Shown here piece after piece: positions 34,369 to 43,152 of a stretch of DNA of 64,000 bases; position 1 is the first letter of the stretch; each line of letters starts with the position of its first letter. A program made the position numbers and the translations under genes. The stretch is from Planctomycetota bacterium (GTDB lineage Bacteria; Planctomycetota; PLA2; JAEUHO01), in NCBI GenBank assembly GCA_020631815.1, contig JACKGW010000004.1, forward strand, positions 193,950 through 257,949. The letters run 5' to 3'. The notes beneath the pieces are model-generated. The model saw only the letters and a program-made list of their open reading frames with translations, searched no databases and was not told the origin of the DNA.

Positions 34369-35025
34369 ATGTTCATCAATCTCCTCCAGGTGCACCCGAC
34401 GTACTACGTGACGTGGGTACTGGCGGTGATCGCGAGCGTGGTCCTGCACGAGCTCGGCCACGGCTTCGCGGCCATCCGCCAAGGGGATCGCACGCCGATC
34501 GTCAGTGGCCACATGACGCTGAACCCCATGGTCCACATGGGAGGGATCTCGCTCATCTTGCTGGCGGTGGTGGGCCTCGCGTTCGGCGCCATGCCCGTGA
34601 ACCCGGCAGCCTTCCGGGGTCGCTTCGGTCGTGCCGCCGTGGCCTTCGCAGGCCCTGCCGTGAACCTGCTGATCGCCGCCAGCACGATCCTCCTGGCCGG
34701 TTTGCTCGTGCGCACGGGGCTCGTGACCCTGCCCATGTGGGAGCCGCACGTGATCCCCTACCGGCTCGACAGCGTGACGATCCTGCTCATCGTCGCGCAG
34801 CTCAATCTCGCGCTGTTCGCGTTCAACCTGTTGCCCATCCCGCCGCTGGACGGCAGCACGGTCCTCGGCGACTTCTGGCCCGACTGGAAGCGCTGGACCT
34901 CCAACCCGGATCTGGCCCCCTTCTTCCAAGCCGGCTTCCTCCTCGTGTTCATCTTCGGAGCACGCCTCTTCGTCGCCGCGGGGGATGCCACGGGCATCGC
35001 CTTCCGCGCCCTGGCCGGCGGCTAG
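34369..35025 (+). CDS. Site-2 protease family (M50) membrane protein
   Basis: The 218-residue protein has the zinc motif HELGH (27-31) within a membrane helix and the second conserved block NLLPIPPLDGS with its aspartate ligand. The short form without a PDZ domain is a common class of M50 protein of unknown substrate. It is 31 bases after the antiporter gene, with GGGGAGG ahead of its ATG, and six bases before the next gene, so these are likely co-transcribed. Confidence 0.9.
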   Translation: MFINLLQVHPTYYVTWVLAVIASVVLHELGHGFAAIRQGDRTPIVSGHMTLNPMVHMGGISLILLAVVGLAFGAMPVNPAAFRGRFGRAAVAFAGPAVNLLIAASTILLAGLLVRTGLVTLPMWEPHVIPYRLDSVTILLIVAQLNLALFAFNLLPIPPLDGSTVLGDFWPDWKRWTSNPDLAPFFQAGFLLVFIFGARLFVAAGDATGIAFRALAGG

Positions 35026-35031
35026 GACGTC

Positions 35032-36801
35032 ATGAAGCGTGTCCTCGTCTTCGCGGTACTCCTCGCCCTCGCGGGCTTCGCGTGGTGGTTGGGCCGTCGC
35101 ACGTCGACCACGCCCCAGGGCCTCGTCGTGGTGGTCGAGGTCGTCGACGAAGCGGGCCAGCCGGTGGCAGGCACCCAGGCGCGCGCGCGCTTCGCCGAGA
35201 CGGAGTGGTCCGCGGCGGACGCCGACGGGCGCGTCACGCTGACCGGCGTCCCGCTGGTGGCCGACGCGAAGGCCGCCACGATCGAGACGGTGGGCGAGGC
35301 CATCGACGTGCGCGCCCCGTGGTACGCACTGCCGCCGGGGACGTCGCTGGTCGTCACGCAGCAAGCGCCCGAGCGCTTCCACGTCCGGGCCGTCCTCGAG
35401 CTGCACGGCGTGCTCGAGCTGGTGGTCAAACCGGCTCTGCTCGGCCCTTCGCGCGCGCGCGTGGAGCCGGACGAGCCGCTGCGCCGCATCGCAGCGATCG
35501 GCGGACAGAGCGTGGCGCGCGCCGGGAAGATGGCGGCGTTCCGCGTGCGTCCCGGCCTGGAGCAGATCGCCATCGTGCTCGAGCCCGAGCTGTCGGTGAA
35601 CCGCGACCGACCCGTGGCCCGACGTCGCCTGGTCGTTCCGGCACCCGAGCCCGGCTCGATGCGCCGCGTCGAGATCGAGCCCGGCCCCGCGCACCCGGTG
35701 CAAGGCACGCTCGGCTGGCCCGAGGCCCTGGAGACCGCGCGTCGGCATGGACGCCTCGTGATCACGGAGGTCGCGCGGGACGGGGCGCGCACACCGTGGG
35801 GGCACATCGAGCTCGGGAGCGAAGACACGTTTGTCGTCCCTGACACGGGCGCAGAGGCCTACGAGCTGGTGCTGGAGGCCCCCTTCGTGGAGCCACCGGC
35901 GCCGGTGCTGATCGGCGGAGCGGGTCACGCCGAGCTCCTCGGGCTCGTGGAGCGGCCGTGGCTGCGGCTGGTGAACGACAAGCTCCCCGGCGTGTCGCGC
36001 CCGTGGCGCGTTCGCCTGCTCGACGGCGAGGGCGCCGTCGTGGCGCCTGCGGGCGCGCTCGAGATCGCTCCGGGTGAAGGCACGCTGCCCCTCGCGTTCG
36101 CCCGCGACGACTTGGTCGTCGAGGTCGACGTGCCCGGCAACGACGAGCATCCGCCCCTGCGCGCGCGGCAGGCCGTTGGCCTGATGGCGGCCTCGGGCCC
36201 CACCAACGTGAAGGTCGCTCTGGAAGCGGTGCCCGCCGGGCGGCTGCAGCTCACGAGCACCTCGCTGCCGCGCGGCGCCAGCGTGACACTCTCCGGCCCA
36301 GCGGGCGCGCACGCCGGGTCGCGCACGGCGACGTGGCTGCCGAGCAGTCCTCCCGAAGCGCTGACGCTCGGCGGCTTGGCCGCGGGCCGCTGGCAGGTTG
36401 CCGTACGGCCGGGAGACGGCGACGCGGCGTGGACGGCCTTCGTCGTCGACATCACCGAGGACGACGTGACCACGCAGGAGGTCGAAGCGCCGCCGGGCGG
36501 TCGCGTGAGCATCGACGAGGCGCTCGCGCCCGGTGATGCACGTGACGCGGTGCTGCGCGTCGCCGCGGATGACGGACCGTATGCGGTGGACGTCGAGCTG
36601 CCGCTCGAGCGTCGTGCCGCGGGGCGCGGATGGGACGTGCCGTGGCCGCTGCTCCCTGGCCACTACACGGCGAGCGTGGTCTTGGGCGACGACGCGAAGC
36701 CGCAAGCGCGCCCCACGTTCGAGATCACGGCCGGCGCCACGACGCGCGTCAGCGGGCCCGAGCTGGGACTCAGCCCTCGAGCAGACGCGCCGCCACGGTG
36801 A
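35032..36801 (+). CDS. Membrane-anchored protein with carboxypeptidase-regulatory-like domains
   Basis: The 589-residue protein starts with a single anchor (VLVFAVLLALAGFAWWLG). A beta-rich domain follows whose opening, VVVEVVDEAGQPVAGTQARA, and DADGRVTLTGVP are typical of carboxypeptidase-regulatory or CnaB-like folds. Several further beta domains of similar size follow, without catalytic motifs. The layout resembles the protein at 275-1798. Its last 32 bases overlap the convergent gene. Confidence 0.65.
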   Translation: MKRVLVFAVLLALAGFAWWLGRRTSTTPQGLVVVVEVVDEAGQPVAGTQARARFAETEWSAADADGRVTLTGVPLVADAKAATIETVGEAIDVRAPWYALPPGTSLVVTQQAPERFHVRAVLELHGVLELVVKPALLGPSRARVEPDEPLRRIAAIGGQSVARAGKMAAFRVRPGLEQIAIVLEPELSVNRDRPVARRRLVVPAPEPGSMRRVEIEPGPAHPVQGTLGWPEALETARRHGRLVITEVARDGARTPWGHIELGSEDTFVVPDTGAEAYELVLEAPFVEPPAPVLIGGAGHAELLGLVERPWLRLVNDKLPGVSRPWRVRLLDGEGAVVAPAGALEIAPGEGTLPLAFARDDLVVEVDVPGNDEHPPLRARQAVGLMAASGPTNVKVALEAVPAGRLQLTSTSLPRGASVTLSGPAGAHAGSRTATWLPSSPPEALTLGGLAAGRWQVAVRPGDGDAAWTAFVVDITEDDVTTQEVEAPPGGRVSIDEALAPGDARDAVLRVAADDGPYAVDVELPLERRAAGRGWDVPWPLLPGHYTASVVLGDDAKPQARPTFEITAGATTRVSGPELGLSPRADAPPR

Positions 36802-38674
36802 GGAAGTCCGTGATCGTGAGCAGGCCCACCAGCTTGCCTTCGCGAACCACGGGCAGGCCGGACAGGCCGTTGTCCTTCATGAGCGCGATGGCTTCCAGCG
36901 TCGGGGTCTCTGGCGTGACCGACACGGGATCGCGCTCCATGATCTCGCCGACCTTCAGGCCCTGCTCGATCTGACCGTTCCCGCGCTTCAACGTGTCGAG
37001 CAGGTTGGGCAGAGAAAGCATGCCTACGAGGGCGCCCGCTTCGTTCTCCACGGGGACGTGGCGAATGCGCTCCCAACGCATCATCGCTTCGGCCAGGGTG
37101 ACCGTGTCCTCCTCCTGCACGGTGAAGAGGTCGGTCGTCATCATCTGCGCCACGCGCTGGTAGGCCGCACGCCGATTGGTCGGCTCGGGCGCGTTCACGG
37201 GCTCCCACTCGTGGACCGGCGCACCGGCCCGCTGGCGGTCCATGTACGCGCGCGTGAGGGCTTGTACGGCCTCGTCCTTGGGCACCGCTGCCCGCAGCCG
37301 GTTGAAGCCCTCGATCATCCAGCGCGAGCCGGTCTGCCCCTTGGTCACCCGCGAGGCCACGACGTCGAGGAGGCGATCCACGTCCGACTCGTCGACACCG
37401 CAGCTCCTCAGGCCCTGGGCCGCCAGGGGCAGCGTGAGCAGGACCAGCTCGTCCGCCGTGCGGGAGTTGCCGTCCACCCAGTGCAGCGAGGCGCGCAGGC
37501 CCGTGCTGGCCGCGTTGTAGAAGTTGGCCTGGCAGTCGTGGAAGGGCATGCGCGCGGACACGTCGCCGTACTCGCTGGCGATGCCGAGCGTGAGTCCGTA
37601 CAGGTACGCCGCGTTGGCCACGCTGTCGAGGGCCGTGGGCCCTGCGGGCAGCGGTCGGTTCTCGATGCGCAGATGCGGGATGCCGTCTGCGACGCCGTAG
37701 CACGGACGGTTCCAGCGGTAGATCGTGCCGTTGTGAAGCGCCCACGCCGAGAGGCTCGGGATGCCGCCGGCGTCCAGCACGTCGCCCGGCATCGGCTCGT
37801 CCTCCTCCATGGGGAGGACCACCCGGAACCGGGCGATGTCGTCGCGAACGAGGTCGAGAATGCCCGTCTTGACCCACTCGTCGCCGAAGAAGACGCGCGG
37901 GCGATGACCGCGACTGAGCTGATGGTCGGTCCGCGTGTCGATCGACTGCCGGAAGAGGGCAATGCGCGTCTCTTCCCAGAGCCGCGCGCCGAGCAGCAGG
38001 GGGCTGTTCCCCGCACCCGCCAGGGCGAGCCCCGTCGCGAGCTGCATGGCGTTGTAGATCGTTGCGAACTCGTCGGGGGCGACCTGCAGGTGCAGCTGGA
38101 AGGACGTGTTGAACGCCTCCAGCAGCACGTTGTCGTGGGTCGCATGCAGCGAGTCGATGCCTCGGATCGCGATGCGGAACTCGCCGCCCCGCATGGCGCG
38201 AACGCGGCGGTTCAGCGCCGCGTAGCGCGGCGACGGCGTCATGTTCTCGAGCCGCAGGTGATCCCAGGTGAGCGTAGGCAGGATGCCGATGGCCACGACG
38301 TCCACGCCGTGCGGCCGCGCGGCGCGTCGAATCGCGCCCATGTGGCGGCGCAGCTCCTCCTCGACTTCCTGGAAGCAGCGTCCACCCAGCTCGCGCGGCG
38401 GGACGGCGATCTCGACGTTGTAGAGGGCCAGCTCGTTCTGGTAGGTCGAGCCGGCGCCGCCGAGCGCTTGGAGCACCTCCACGGCGCGGGGCGCCGGGCG
38501 CCCGAACTCGTCGACCAGGAAGAACTCCTGCTCCAGGCCGATGCGACGGGCACCCGTCTCGAAGCGCTCCTCCCGCAGCATGCGCTCGAGGGCGTCCGCG
38601 TCGGCGACGAGGCGTTCCTCGAAGCGACGCAGGTCCTCGGGGCGTTCCGTGATCTCGACGTCTTGGCGGCCCAT
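36770..38674 (-). CDS. Glutamate-cysteine ligase family 2 domain fused to tandem CBS domains
   Basis: The protein has 634 residues from the ATG at 38674. Residues 1-480 are a GCS2-type glutamate-cysteine ligase domain, with IGLEQEFFLVDEFG (ATP/glutamate site), QNELALYNVEIAVPP and PHLRIENRPLPAG. Residues 500-634 are two CBS motifs (MTTDLFTVQEEDTVTLAEAM and MERDPVSVTPETPTLEAI), which usually bind adenine nucleotides and regulate the attached enzyme. The domain order suggests a nucleotide-controlled amide ligase. The true substrate may not be cysteine. An earlier in-frame ATG at 38719 would add 15 residues. Confidence 0.85.
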   Translation of the reverse strand: MGRQDVEITERPEDLRRFEERLVADADALERMLREERFETGARRIGLEQEFFLVDEFGRPAPRAVEVLQALGGAGSTYQNELALYNVEIAVPPRELGGRCFQEVEEELRRHMGAIRRAARPHGVDVVAIGILPTLTWDHLRLENMTPSPRYAALNRRVRAMRGGEFRIAIRGIDSLHATHDNVLLEAFNTSFQLHLQVAPDEFATIYNAMQLATGLALAGAGNSPLLLGARLWEETRIALFRQSIDTRTDHQLSRGHRPRVFFGDEWVKTGILDLVRDDIARFRVVLPMEEDEPMPGDVLDAGGIPSLSAWALHNGTIYRWNRPCYGVADGIPHLRIENRPLPAGPTALDSVANAAYLYGLTLGIASEYGDVSARMPFHDCQANFYNAASTGLRASLHWVDGNSRTADELVLLTLPLAAQGLRSCGVDESDVDRLLDVVASRVTKGQTGSRWMIEGFNRLRAAVPKDEAVQALTRAYMDRQRAGAPVHEWEPVNAPEPTNRRAAYQRVAQMMTTDLFTVQEEDTVTLAEAMMRWERIRHVPVENEAGALVGMLSLPNLLDTLKRGNGQIEQGLKVGEIMERDPVSVTPETPTLEAIALMKDNGLSGLPVVREGKLVGLLTITDFLTVAARLLEG

Positions 38675-38800
38675 CGGTCGGGAGCATAGCCGCCACCCGC
38701 CTGCCCCGGCACCCGTCATCGGGATTCGGGCGGGCTGGCGACTTGGCGTCGAGGCTTGCCGTGCGGGCCACCCCCGCGACCGGCGGGCTACGATGCCGCC

Positions 38801-39202
38801 GTGAGCAGTGCCGGCGTCCCCCCGCTCTTCTTGCGTCTGGCCGTCGTCATCGGTCTGACGACGTTGGTCATCGGCCTCGTCGGGGCCGTGGTCATCGTGT
38901 TCAAACGCCCCGTGGCCGTCGCCGTCGACGCGCCGCCGTCCTCGCTTCCCCCCTCGGTGGCCGAGGGCTGGGAGACGTCCGACGAGTGGAGCGTCGTGGC
39001 CCGCTGGGAAGACGACGCGGGCAGCCAGGAAGCCGTGGGCGTCGTGCTGGACGGCCTCGCGGGCTGGTCGTTCCCGGGCGCCCCGGCGGGCGTGCCCCTC
39101 TCGATCGTGGTGCGACGTCGCGCCGTCGACGGAAGCTGGGACGAGGTCGCCCGGCTGCGCCGGACCCTGGGCGAACCGGACGCGCGGATCCTTCTGGAGT
39201 AG
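38801..39202 (+). CDS. Small membrane-anchored hypothetical protein
   Basis: The 133-residue protein starts with GTG at 38801 and has one membrane segment (LAVVIGLTTLVIGLVGAVVI, about residues 12-31). A Pro/Ala linker and a compact beta domain with WSVVARWEDD and LSIVVRRRAVDGSWDEV follow. No family is recognised. It is divergent from the GCS2-CBS gene and convergent with the MazG-like gene. The in-frame sequence before 38801 is Pro/Arg-rich and unlikely to be coding. Confidence 0.6.
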   Translation: MSSAGVPPLFLRLAVVIGLTTLVIGLVGAVVIVFKRPVAVAVDAPPSSLPPSVAEGWETSDEWSVVARWEDDAGSQEAVGVVLDGLAGWSFPGAPAGVPLSIVVRRRAVDGSWDEVARLRRTLGEPDARILLE

Positions 39203-39217
39203 CCGCGCCCAAGGCCC

Positions 39218-39562
39218 CTACGGCGAGGCGGGGCCGTCCCAGCGGGCACGAAGCTGCACGAGGCGCTCGCCCAGCTGCTCGCGCCAGCGCGGGGCCCGGT
39301 GCTCGACCTTGGCCAAGACGCGCTCCGCCGCGGCCTCCATCGACAGCCCGTGCCGAGAGCAGACCTCGGACAAGGCTGCCAGCGTGTCGCCGATCTCGTC
39401 GAGCAGCGCGTCACTCGGTGCGCTGCCGTACACCTCCTGATCGAGCACGCAGCGCGCCACCTCGCCCGCCTCCTCGACGAGGGCCAGCGCCGTCGCAACG
39501 CGCGGATGCTCGAGGCCGCGCGTCAGCGCGTCGAACCGGGCTTGGAAGTCGGCGAGGTCCAT
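39218..39562 (-). CDS. MazG-like nucleotide pyrophosphohydrolase domain protein
   Basis: The 114-residue protein has the MazG metal motif: ALVEEAGEVARCVL (a Glu-Glu-x-x-Glu type, near 28-40) and DEIGDTLAALSEVC (Glu-x-x-Asp, near 55-68). Such small all-alpha proteins hydrolyse (d)NTPs to monophosphates and act as house-cleaning enzymes. The ATG at 39562 gives the natural start. It lies 61 bases downstream of rsmG on the same strand. Confidence 0.85.
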   Translation of the reverse strand: MDLADFQARFDALTRGLEHPRVATALALVEEAGEVARCVLDQEVYGSAPSDALLDEIGDTLAALSEVCSRHGLSMEAAAERVLAKVEHRAPRWREQLGERLVQLRARWDGPASP

Positions 39563-39623
39563 GGGCGGCTCCGGGGGGACGTGTGGCGAGCAGGCGCCGG
39601 CAGGCCGACGACCGCGGAAGCTG

Positions 39624-40313
39624 TCAGCTGCGGCGGGGCGCACGCTCCACGCGGGGACGCTCGAACACGCGCAGCGTGCGCTCGCCATCGCCCGATTGCG
39701 TCGGCCCTTCGACCAGTCCGAGGCCCGCAGCGACGCGCCGGCCCTCGGCGAGCTCGTCGGGGCCCATGCCAGGGCCCTTCCAGTGCACGACGCGCCCGCC
39801 CGGCGCAACGAAGGGCGCCGCGAGGCGCGTCGTGTCCCCCATCGGGCCGACCGCACGAAGCAGGACCAGGTCCGCGGCCGCGACGAGCCCGTGGCCCTCG
39901 GTGAGCAGCTCGCGCGCGTCCGCCGCGTGCACCGTCACGCGATCCGCGAAGCCCGCGGCCACAACGTGCTCCGCGAGGGCGGCGGCCTTGCGCTGGCGCC
40001 GCTCCACCAAGTGGACGCGGGCATCAGGCCACAGCGCGGCCGCGGCCAGGCCCGGAAAGCCGTTGCCGCTGCCGATGTCGACGACCAGCCGCGGAGCCGG
40101 CCGTGTGGGCGGCCACGCTTCGGCCACTGCGAGGCTCGGCACGACGAGCACGCTCACGGCGTCCTCCACGCTCCGCGCGGCCGTGAGGTTCGGCCGCGGG
40201 TGATCCACGAGCCGCTGCACGTAGACAAGAAGACGCGCCGCTTCGTCCGGAGCAGGACGACGCGGCGCGTCGAGCGAGAGGAGCAGATCGAGGGACGACG
40301 GGGCGTGGGTCAC
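39624..40313 (-). CDS. rsmG: 16S rRNA m7G527 methyltransferase
   Basis: The 229-residue protein has the RsmG/GidB signature: SAM-binding VVDIGSGNGFPGLAAA, a motif-II segment VHLVERRQRKAAAL and RAVGPMGDTTRL. It methylates G527 of 16S rRNA; loss in other bacteria causes low-level streptomycin resistance. There is no gidA next to it, so the common arrangement at the replication origin is not kept here. Confidence 0.92.
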   Translation of the reverse strand: MTHAPSSLDLLLSLDAPRRPAPDEAARLLVYVQRLVDHPRPNLTAARSVEDAVSVLVVPSLAVAEAWPPTRPAPRLVVDIGSGNGFPGLAAAALWPDARVHLVERRQRKAAALAEHVVAAGFADRVTVHAADARELLTEGHGLVAAADLVLLRAVGPMGDTTRLAAPFVAPGGRVVHWKGPGMGPDELAEGRRVAAGLGLVEGPTQSGDGERTLRVFERPRVERAPRRS

Positions 40314-40353
40314 GAGACCAGCCTACGCCCCACCGTGGGAGGGAGAGACACCC

Positions 40354-40373
40354 CGTCCGCGCGCGCGCGGACG
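40354..40373. repeat. 20-base perfect palindrome of alternating CG
   Basis: The palindrome reads CGTCCGCGCGCGCGCGGACG and lies between rsmG and the next upstream gene on the same strand. It can form a GC-only hairpin or left-handed DNA. There is no T-run in either direction. Confidence 0.6.
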
Positions 40374-40390
40374 AGGTCGATGGAGCTGCG

Positions 40391-41197
40391 TCAGGCCGAG
40401 CGGGCCCGGGCCTCGCGTTCGCGACGCAGCTGGACGCCGCGCAGCGCGGCCTGACGGGCGATCTCCCGCAGCTCGGCCTCGCGGACGGAGCGGTAGGCGC
40501 GAAGCTCGGCAGCCTGACGCCACACGTCGCCTTCCGACTCGATGCCTTCCAAGTCGGGCACCGACGGAGACGCGGCGGGGATCAGCAGGCCCGCGGCTTC
40601 GACGGCCTCACCGAGGACGGCGCGGAGCTCGTCGACGAGCGCGTCGTTGCCGCTCCAGAGGCCGATCCAGCCGCCACCCGGGAGCTCGCGCGTGACGAGA
40701 GCCACGCGGTAGCCGGGCGTGTCGGCGACGAGGAAGCGGTAGCTACGCAAGTGGAGCGGGAGCGGAACCTGGCGGACCCGACCGAGACGCTGCGTAGGGA
40801 GGGGACGCAGACTCGGGTTGAGACCGAAGGTCGCCGCGGCACCCGCCAGCTCGCGCAGGGCGCGGGCCCGCTCGCCGAGGTCGTCCGGCGTGGGCAGCGT
40901 CACGAAGACACAGCCCCCCGCACGCTCGTCGCGCACGGTCTCCTCGATGTCGGTCTCGGTGGCAGCCCGCTCGCGCTCGGAGAGCACGAGCAACGTGCCT
41001 TCGGGCACGAGCCGCGGGTCCAACGCGTCCTCGACGGGACGCGGGGAACGCAGGGACTGCGGGTCGTGCAGGCCTTGCTCGAGCAGGACGCGTTCGACGG
41101 AGTCGAAGACGCGGTCCCACTGGGGCAAGTGCCGGGGCCCATACGGCACGGGATCGGGCCCCGCGTTCGCGAGGTACTTGGGGAGGGGGGAGATCAT
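40391..41197 (-). CDS. Hypothetical protein with a possible DICT-like sensory domain
   Basis: The protein has 268 residues from the ATG at 41197. A central part with EGTLLVLSERERAATETDIE and a later LRSYRFLVADTPGYRVALVT followed by WIGLWSGNDALVDELRAVL resembles the DICT domain, a sensory module that often accompanies diguanylate cyclase or helix-turn-helix proteins. The C-terminal 60 residues are a basic coiled-coil-like helix (VREAELREIARQAALRGVQL). No output domain is present. The family call is tentative. Confidence 0.5.
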   Translation of the reverse strand: MISPLPKYLANAGPDPVPYGPRHLPQWDRVFDSVERVLLEQGLHDPQSLRSPRPVEDALDPRLVPEGTLLVLSERERAATETDIEETVRDERAGGCVFVTLPTPDDLGERARALRELAGAAATFGLNPSLRPLPTQRLGRVRQVPLPLHLRSYRFLVADTPGYRVALVTRELPGGGWIGLWSGNDALVDELRAVLGEAVEAAGLLIPAASPSVPDLEGIESEGDVWRQAAELRAYRSVREAELREIARQAALRGVQLRREREARARSA

Positions 41198-41538
41198 GGG
41201 GAGGGGGTCTCCTCGGGGCTGCTGCCCCGGGGCACTGCGGTCCGTGGGGAATCGGCGAGGGCGATGACCCACCACGCGGCAGGCCGTTCTTGGTACGTCG
41301 TTGGACGCTTGCCGGTTGGGGTGGTTTCGCAGGCCGTTCGGAGCGCACTGACAAAGTGGCATGATTTTGGGCGCGAAATCGACGTAAGTCGTTACTGGCT
41401 ATCAGTTAGTGGACTTGCAAAGGTTCGGCAACATCACACTGACGTAACGGTGAAACCGCACGAAACGCGCACGGTGGCGGTCCGCGAAGCGGCGCGTCGC
41501 CCCCGTAGGCCCCGGGCCGCGGCCTGGGATGCCGACCG
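41198..41538 (-). promoter_or_regulatory. 341-bp AT-richer gap upstream of the DICT-like gene
   Basis: No gene is visible. The stretch 41340-41470 is clearly richer in A and T than its surroundings (for example AAAGTGGCATGATTTTGG). It is the likely place for the promoter of the minus-strand gene starting at 41197; I see TTGCAA upstream of a weak CAGTAA-like box but cannot fix a promoter. A GGGGC-TGCT-GCCCC hairpin lies at 41215-41228 in the expected leader. Confidence 0.35.
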
Positions 41539-42699
41539 TCAGCGCCTGGCCGCGGCGAAGAGCGGGCTCTCCGGGAAGCTCTTCGGCGGCGGCGGCGAGG
41601 CCGCCATGCGCTCCTGGACGGCCTTGATCAGCAGCGGCCACGTGACGGTCGCGTCGGCGAGGACCTCGCTGTAGCGGCCCCCGTGTCGCGGGTGGACGAA
41701 CTTGCCCCACGACACGCCCTCTTCGTACGTGCAGCCCGAGAGCCCCCCCCAGTGCACCGGCTCCGGGCAGAGGCGGATGCCGTAGCCGAACTGGCGCAGG
41801 GGGAGGTCGGTGCCGAGGCGGTGGTTCGTGATCTCGAGATACGGCGCCACCTGCTGGGCCCAGTTGCGCGGCGCGCCTCCCCCCACCGTGAAGATGCCGA
41901 CCTTCGGCGCGGCGATCACCTGGGCCGTGTAGGCCTCGAGGTCCAGGAAGCCGTCGTAGATGGGATAGGCGCGCCCTTCCGTTCGGCTGCGGCGCTGGAA
42001 GAGCGCCACGTCGAGCCCGATCTCGGAGTCGGTGAACGCCGGCACGTAGACCGGCACGTGGTGCTCCCAGGCTGCCTTCAGCACGCCGCGGCCCGGGACG
42101 TTGTCGACGAGCCAGCGCCCCAGTCGGGCGTGCAAGTCGGCGCTCCCGAACGCGCTGTCGACGGGCATCTGCGCCAGCACCTGGTCGACGATCAGCTGGA
42201 TGTCGTCCAGGCTCTGCTCGAGCTCGAGCGTGTCGTACACGCGGTCGTAGCCCTTCTCGTAGAGCTCCTGGTCGTCCATGTGCGGGTCATGCTTGAAGTG
42301 GTTGCGCCCCGTGGCTTCGACGAAGCCATGGCACATGAGCGCGCCCGTCGAGACGATGGCGTGGATCCAGCCCTGCTCGATCATGTCGCAGAGGACGAGA
42401 CCCATCTTGGCGATCGTCATGGCGCCCGAGAGCGTGCACACGACCATGCATTCCGGGTCGCGCACCATGGCCTCGAGCACGTCGGCGGCCTCGCCGAGCG
42501 AACGCCCGGCGAAGGCCGTGCGCGACATGGCGCGCACCAGGTCATCGGCCGAGCTGATGGTGGCCAGGTCCAGCGGAACCAAGGGCACCAAGCCGTCCCC
42601 GACCCCGTCGTGCAGCTCGCGTGCATCGCCGTCCCCGGCAGCGTGCTTGCCGTGATGGCCGTGCTTGTCGTGTCCGTGCTTGCCGTGACCGTGGCCCAT
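41539..42699 (-). CDS. Deoxyhypusine synthase-like (homospermidine/polyamine) NAD-dependent enzyme
   Basis: The 386-residue protein belongs to the deoxyhypusine synthase family. It keeps GWIHAIVSTGALMCHGF, VYVPAFTDSEIGLD, the NAD-binding VGGGAPRNWAQQV and the C-terminal EEGVSWGKFVHP, where the lysine corresponds to the one that carries the aminobutyl group. Bacteria lack eIF5A, so bacterial members make other products, such as homospermidine, or have unknown roles. The first 35 residues are very rich in histidine (MGHGHGKHGHDKHGHHGKH) and could bind metal. GGGAGG precedes the ATG. The longer in-frame upstream reading has no family similarity. Confidence 0.9.
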   Translation of the reverse strand: MGHGHGKHGHDKHGHHGKHAAGDGDARELHDGVGDGLVPLVPLDLATISSADDLVRAMSRTAFAGRSLGEAADVLEAMVRDPECMVVCTLSGAMTIAKMGLVLCDMIEQGWIHAIVSTGALMCHGFVEATGRNHFKHDPHMDDQELYEKGYDRVYDTLELEQSLDDIQLIVDQVLAQMPVDSAFGSADLHARLGRWLVDNVPGRGVLKAAWEHHVPVYVPAFTDSEIGLDVALFQRRSRTEGRAYPIYDGFLDLEAYTAQVIAAPKVGIFTVGGGAPRNWAQQVAPYLEITNHRLGTDLPLRQFGYGIRLCPEPVHWGGLSGCTYEEGVSWGKFVHPRHGGRYSEVLADATVTWPLLIKAVQERMAASPPPPKSFPESPLFAAARR

Positions 42700-43152
42700 C
42701 GCTGCCTCCCGGCCCGGCGCACGGCGCGGGCTCCGGGAGGATGACCGCACCCGCCCCCCCTGTCACGCCCCGGATGTGGTCGTGGGCCCGGGAGAGGGCC
42801 TCGGGGCTTCACGTTCGAACGAAGGCACCGGTTCGAGGTCCCCCTCGCTCGCGTACCGAGCCCGGTGAGCGCTCCCACTCCTCGCTGCCCCGCCTCCCGC
42901 GATGCCGCCGCCACCCGCGGCGAGGAGCTGTAGTTTCACCCGGCTCGCCCCACCACCTCGAATGCAGGGTGGATCGGGTCGCTGCCAGTCGCGCTCGCCG
43001 CCGGGATCAAGCCCCGTCCGATCGCGATCGGGTCGTCGGGGCGACGGCAGCGTGCCGCCATCCGCGACGACTCGTGGTCTGTCCACTCGAGGAGCGGATG
43101 GCGGTGCGCGGCCGAGCATCCGGCGAGCCGCACCTCGCTCGGGTCAAGCCAC
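42700..43152 (-). other. 453-bp intergenic region holding the second copy of the structured repeat
   Basis: The part next to 42700 should contain the promoter of the deoxyhypusine-synthase-like gene. The stretch 42700-43025 has no recognisable gene; one plus-strand open frame crosses it but has no family features. A direct repeat GATCGGGTCG occurs at 42972 and again at 43026, where the structured repeat begins. Confidence 0.4.
43026..43131 (-). repeat. Structured dispersed repeat, copy B (3' UTR of the pilin operon)
   Basis: This is the second copy of the 106-base element, in the opposite orientation to 22966-23071. Its distal edge lies 21 bases after the stop of the last pilin gene; the strand given is the sense of that gene. 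Compared with copy A, six of the ten differences fall in the 14-bp stem. Four of these form two compensated base pairs (A-T to G-C and G-C to C-G), and the other two keep a G-U wobble when read as the plus-strand RNA. The loop has a single change. This supports conservation of the folded form. Confidence 0.8.

Noticed and set aside
42780..42850. Possible tRNA T-loop (GGTTCGAG and TTCGTTCGAACG)
   Set aside because: The flanking bases do not form T, anticodon and acceptor stems on either strand.
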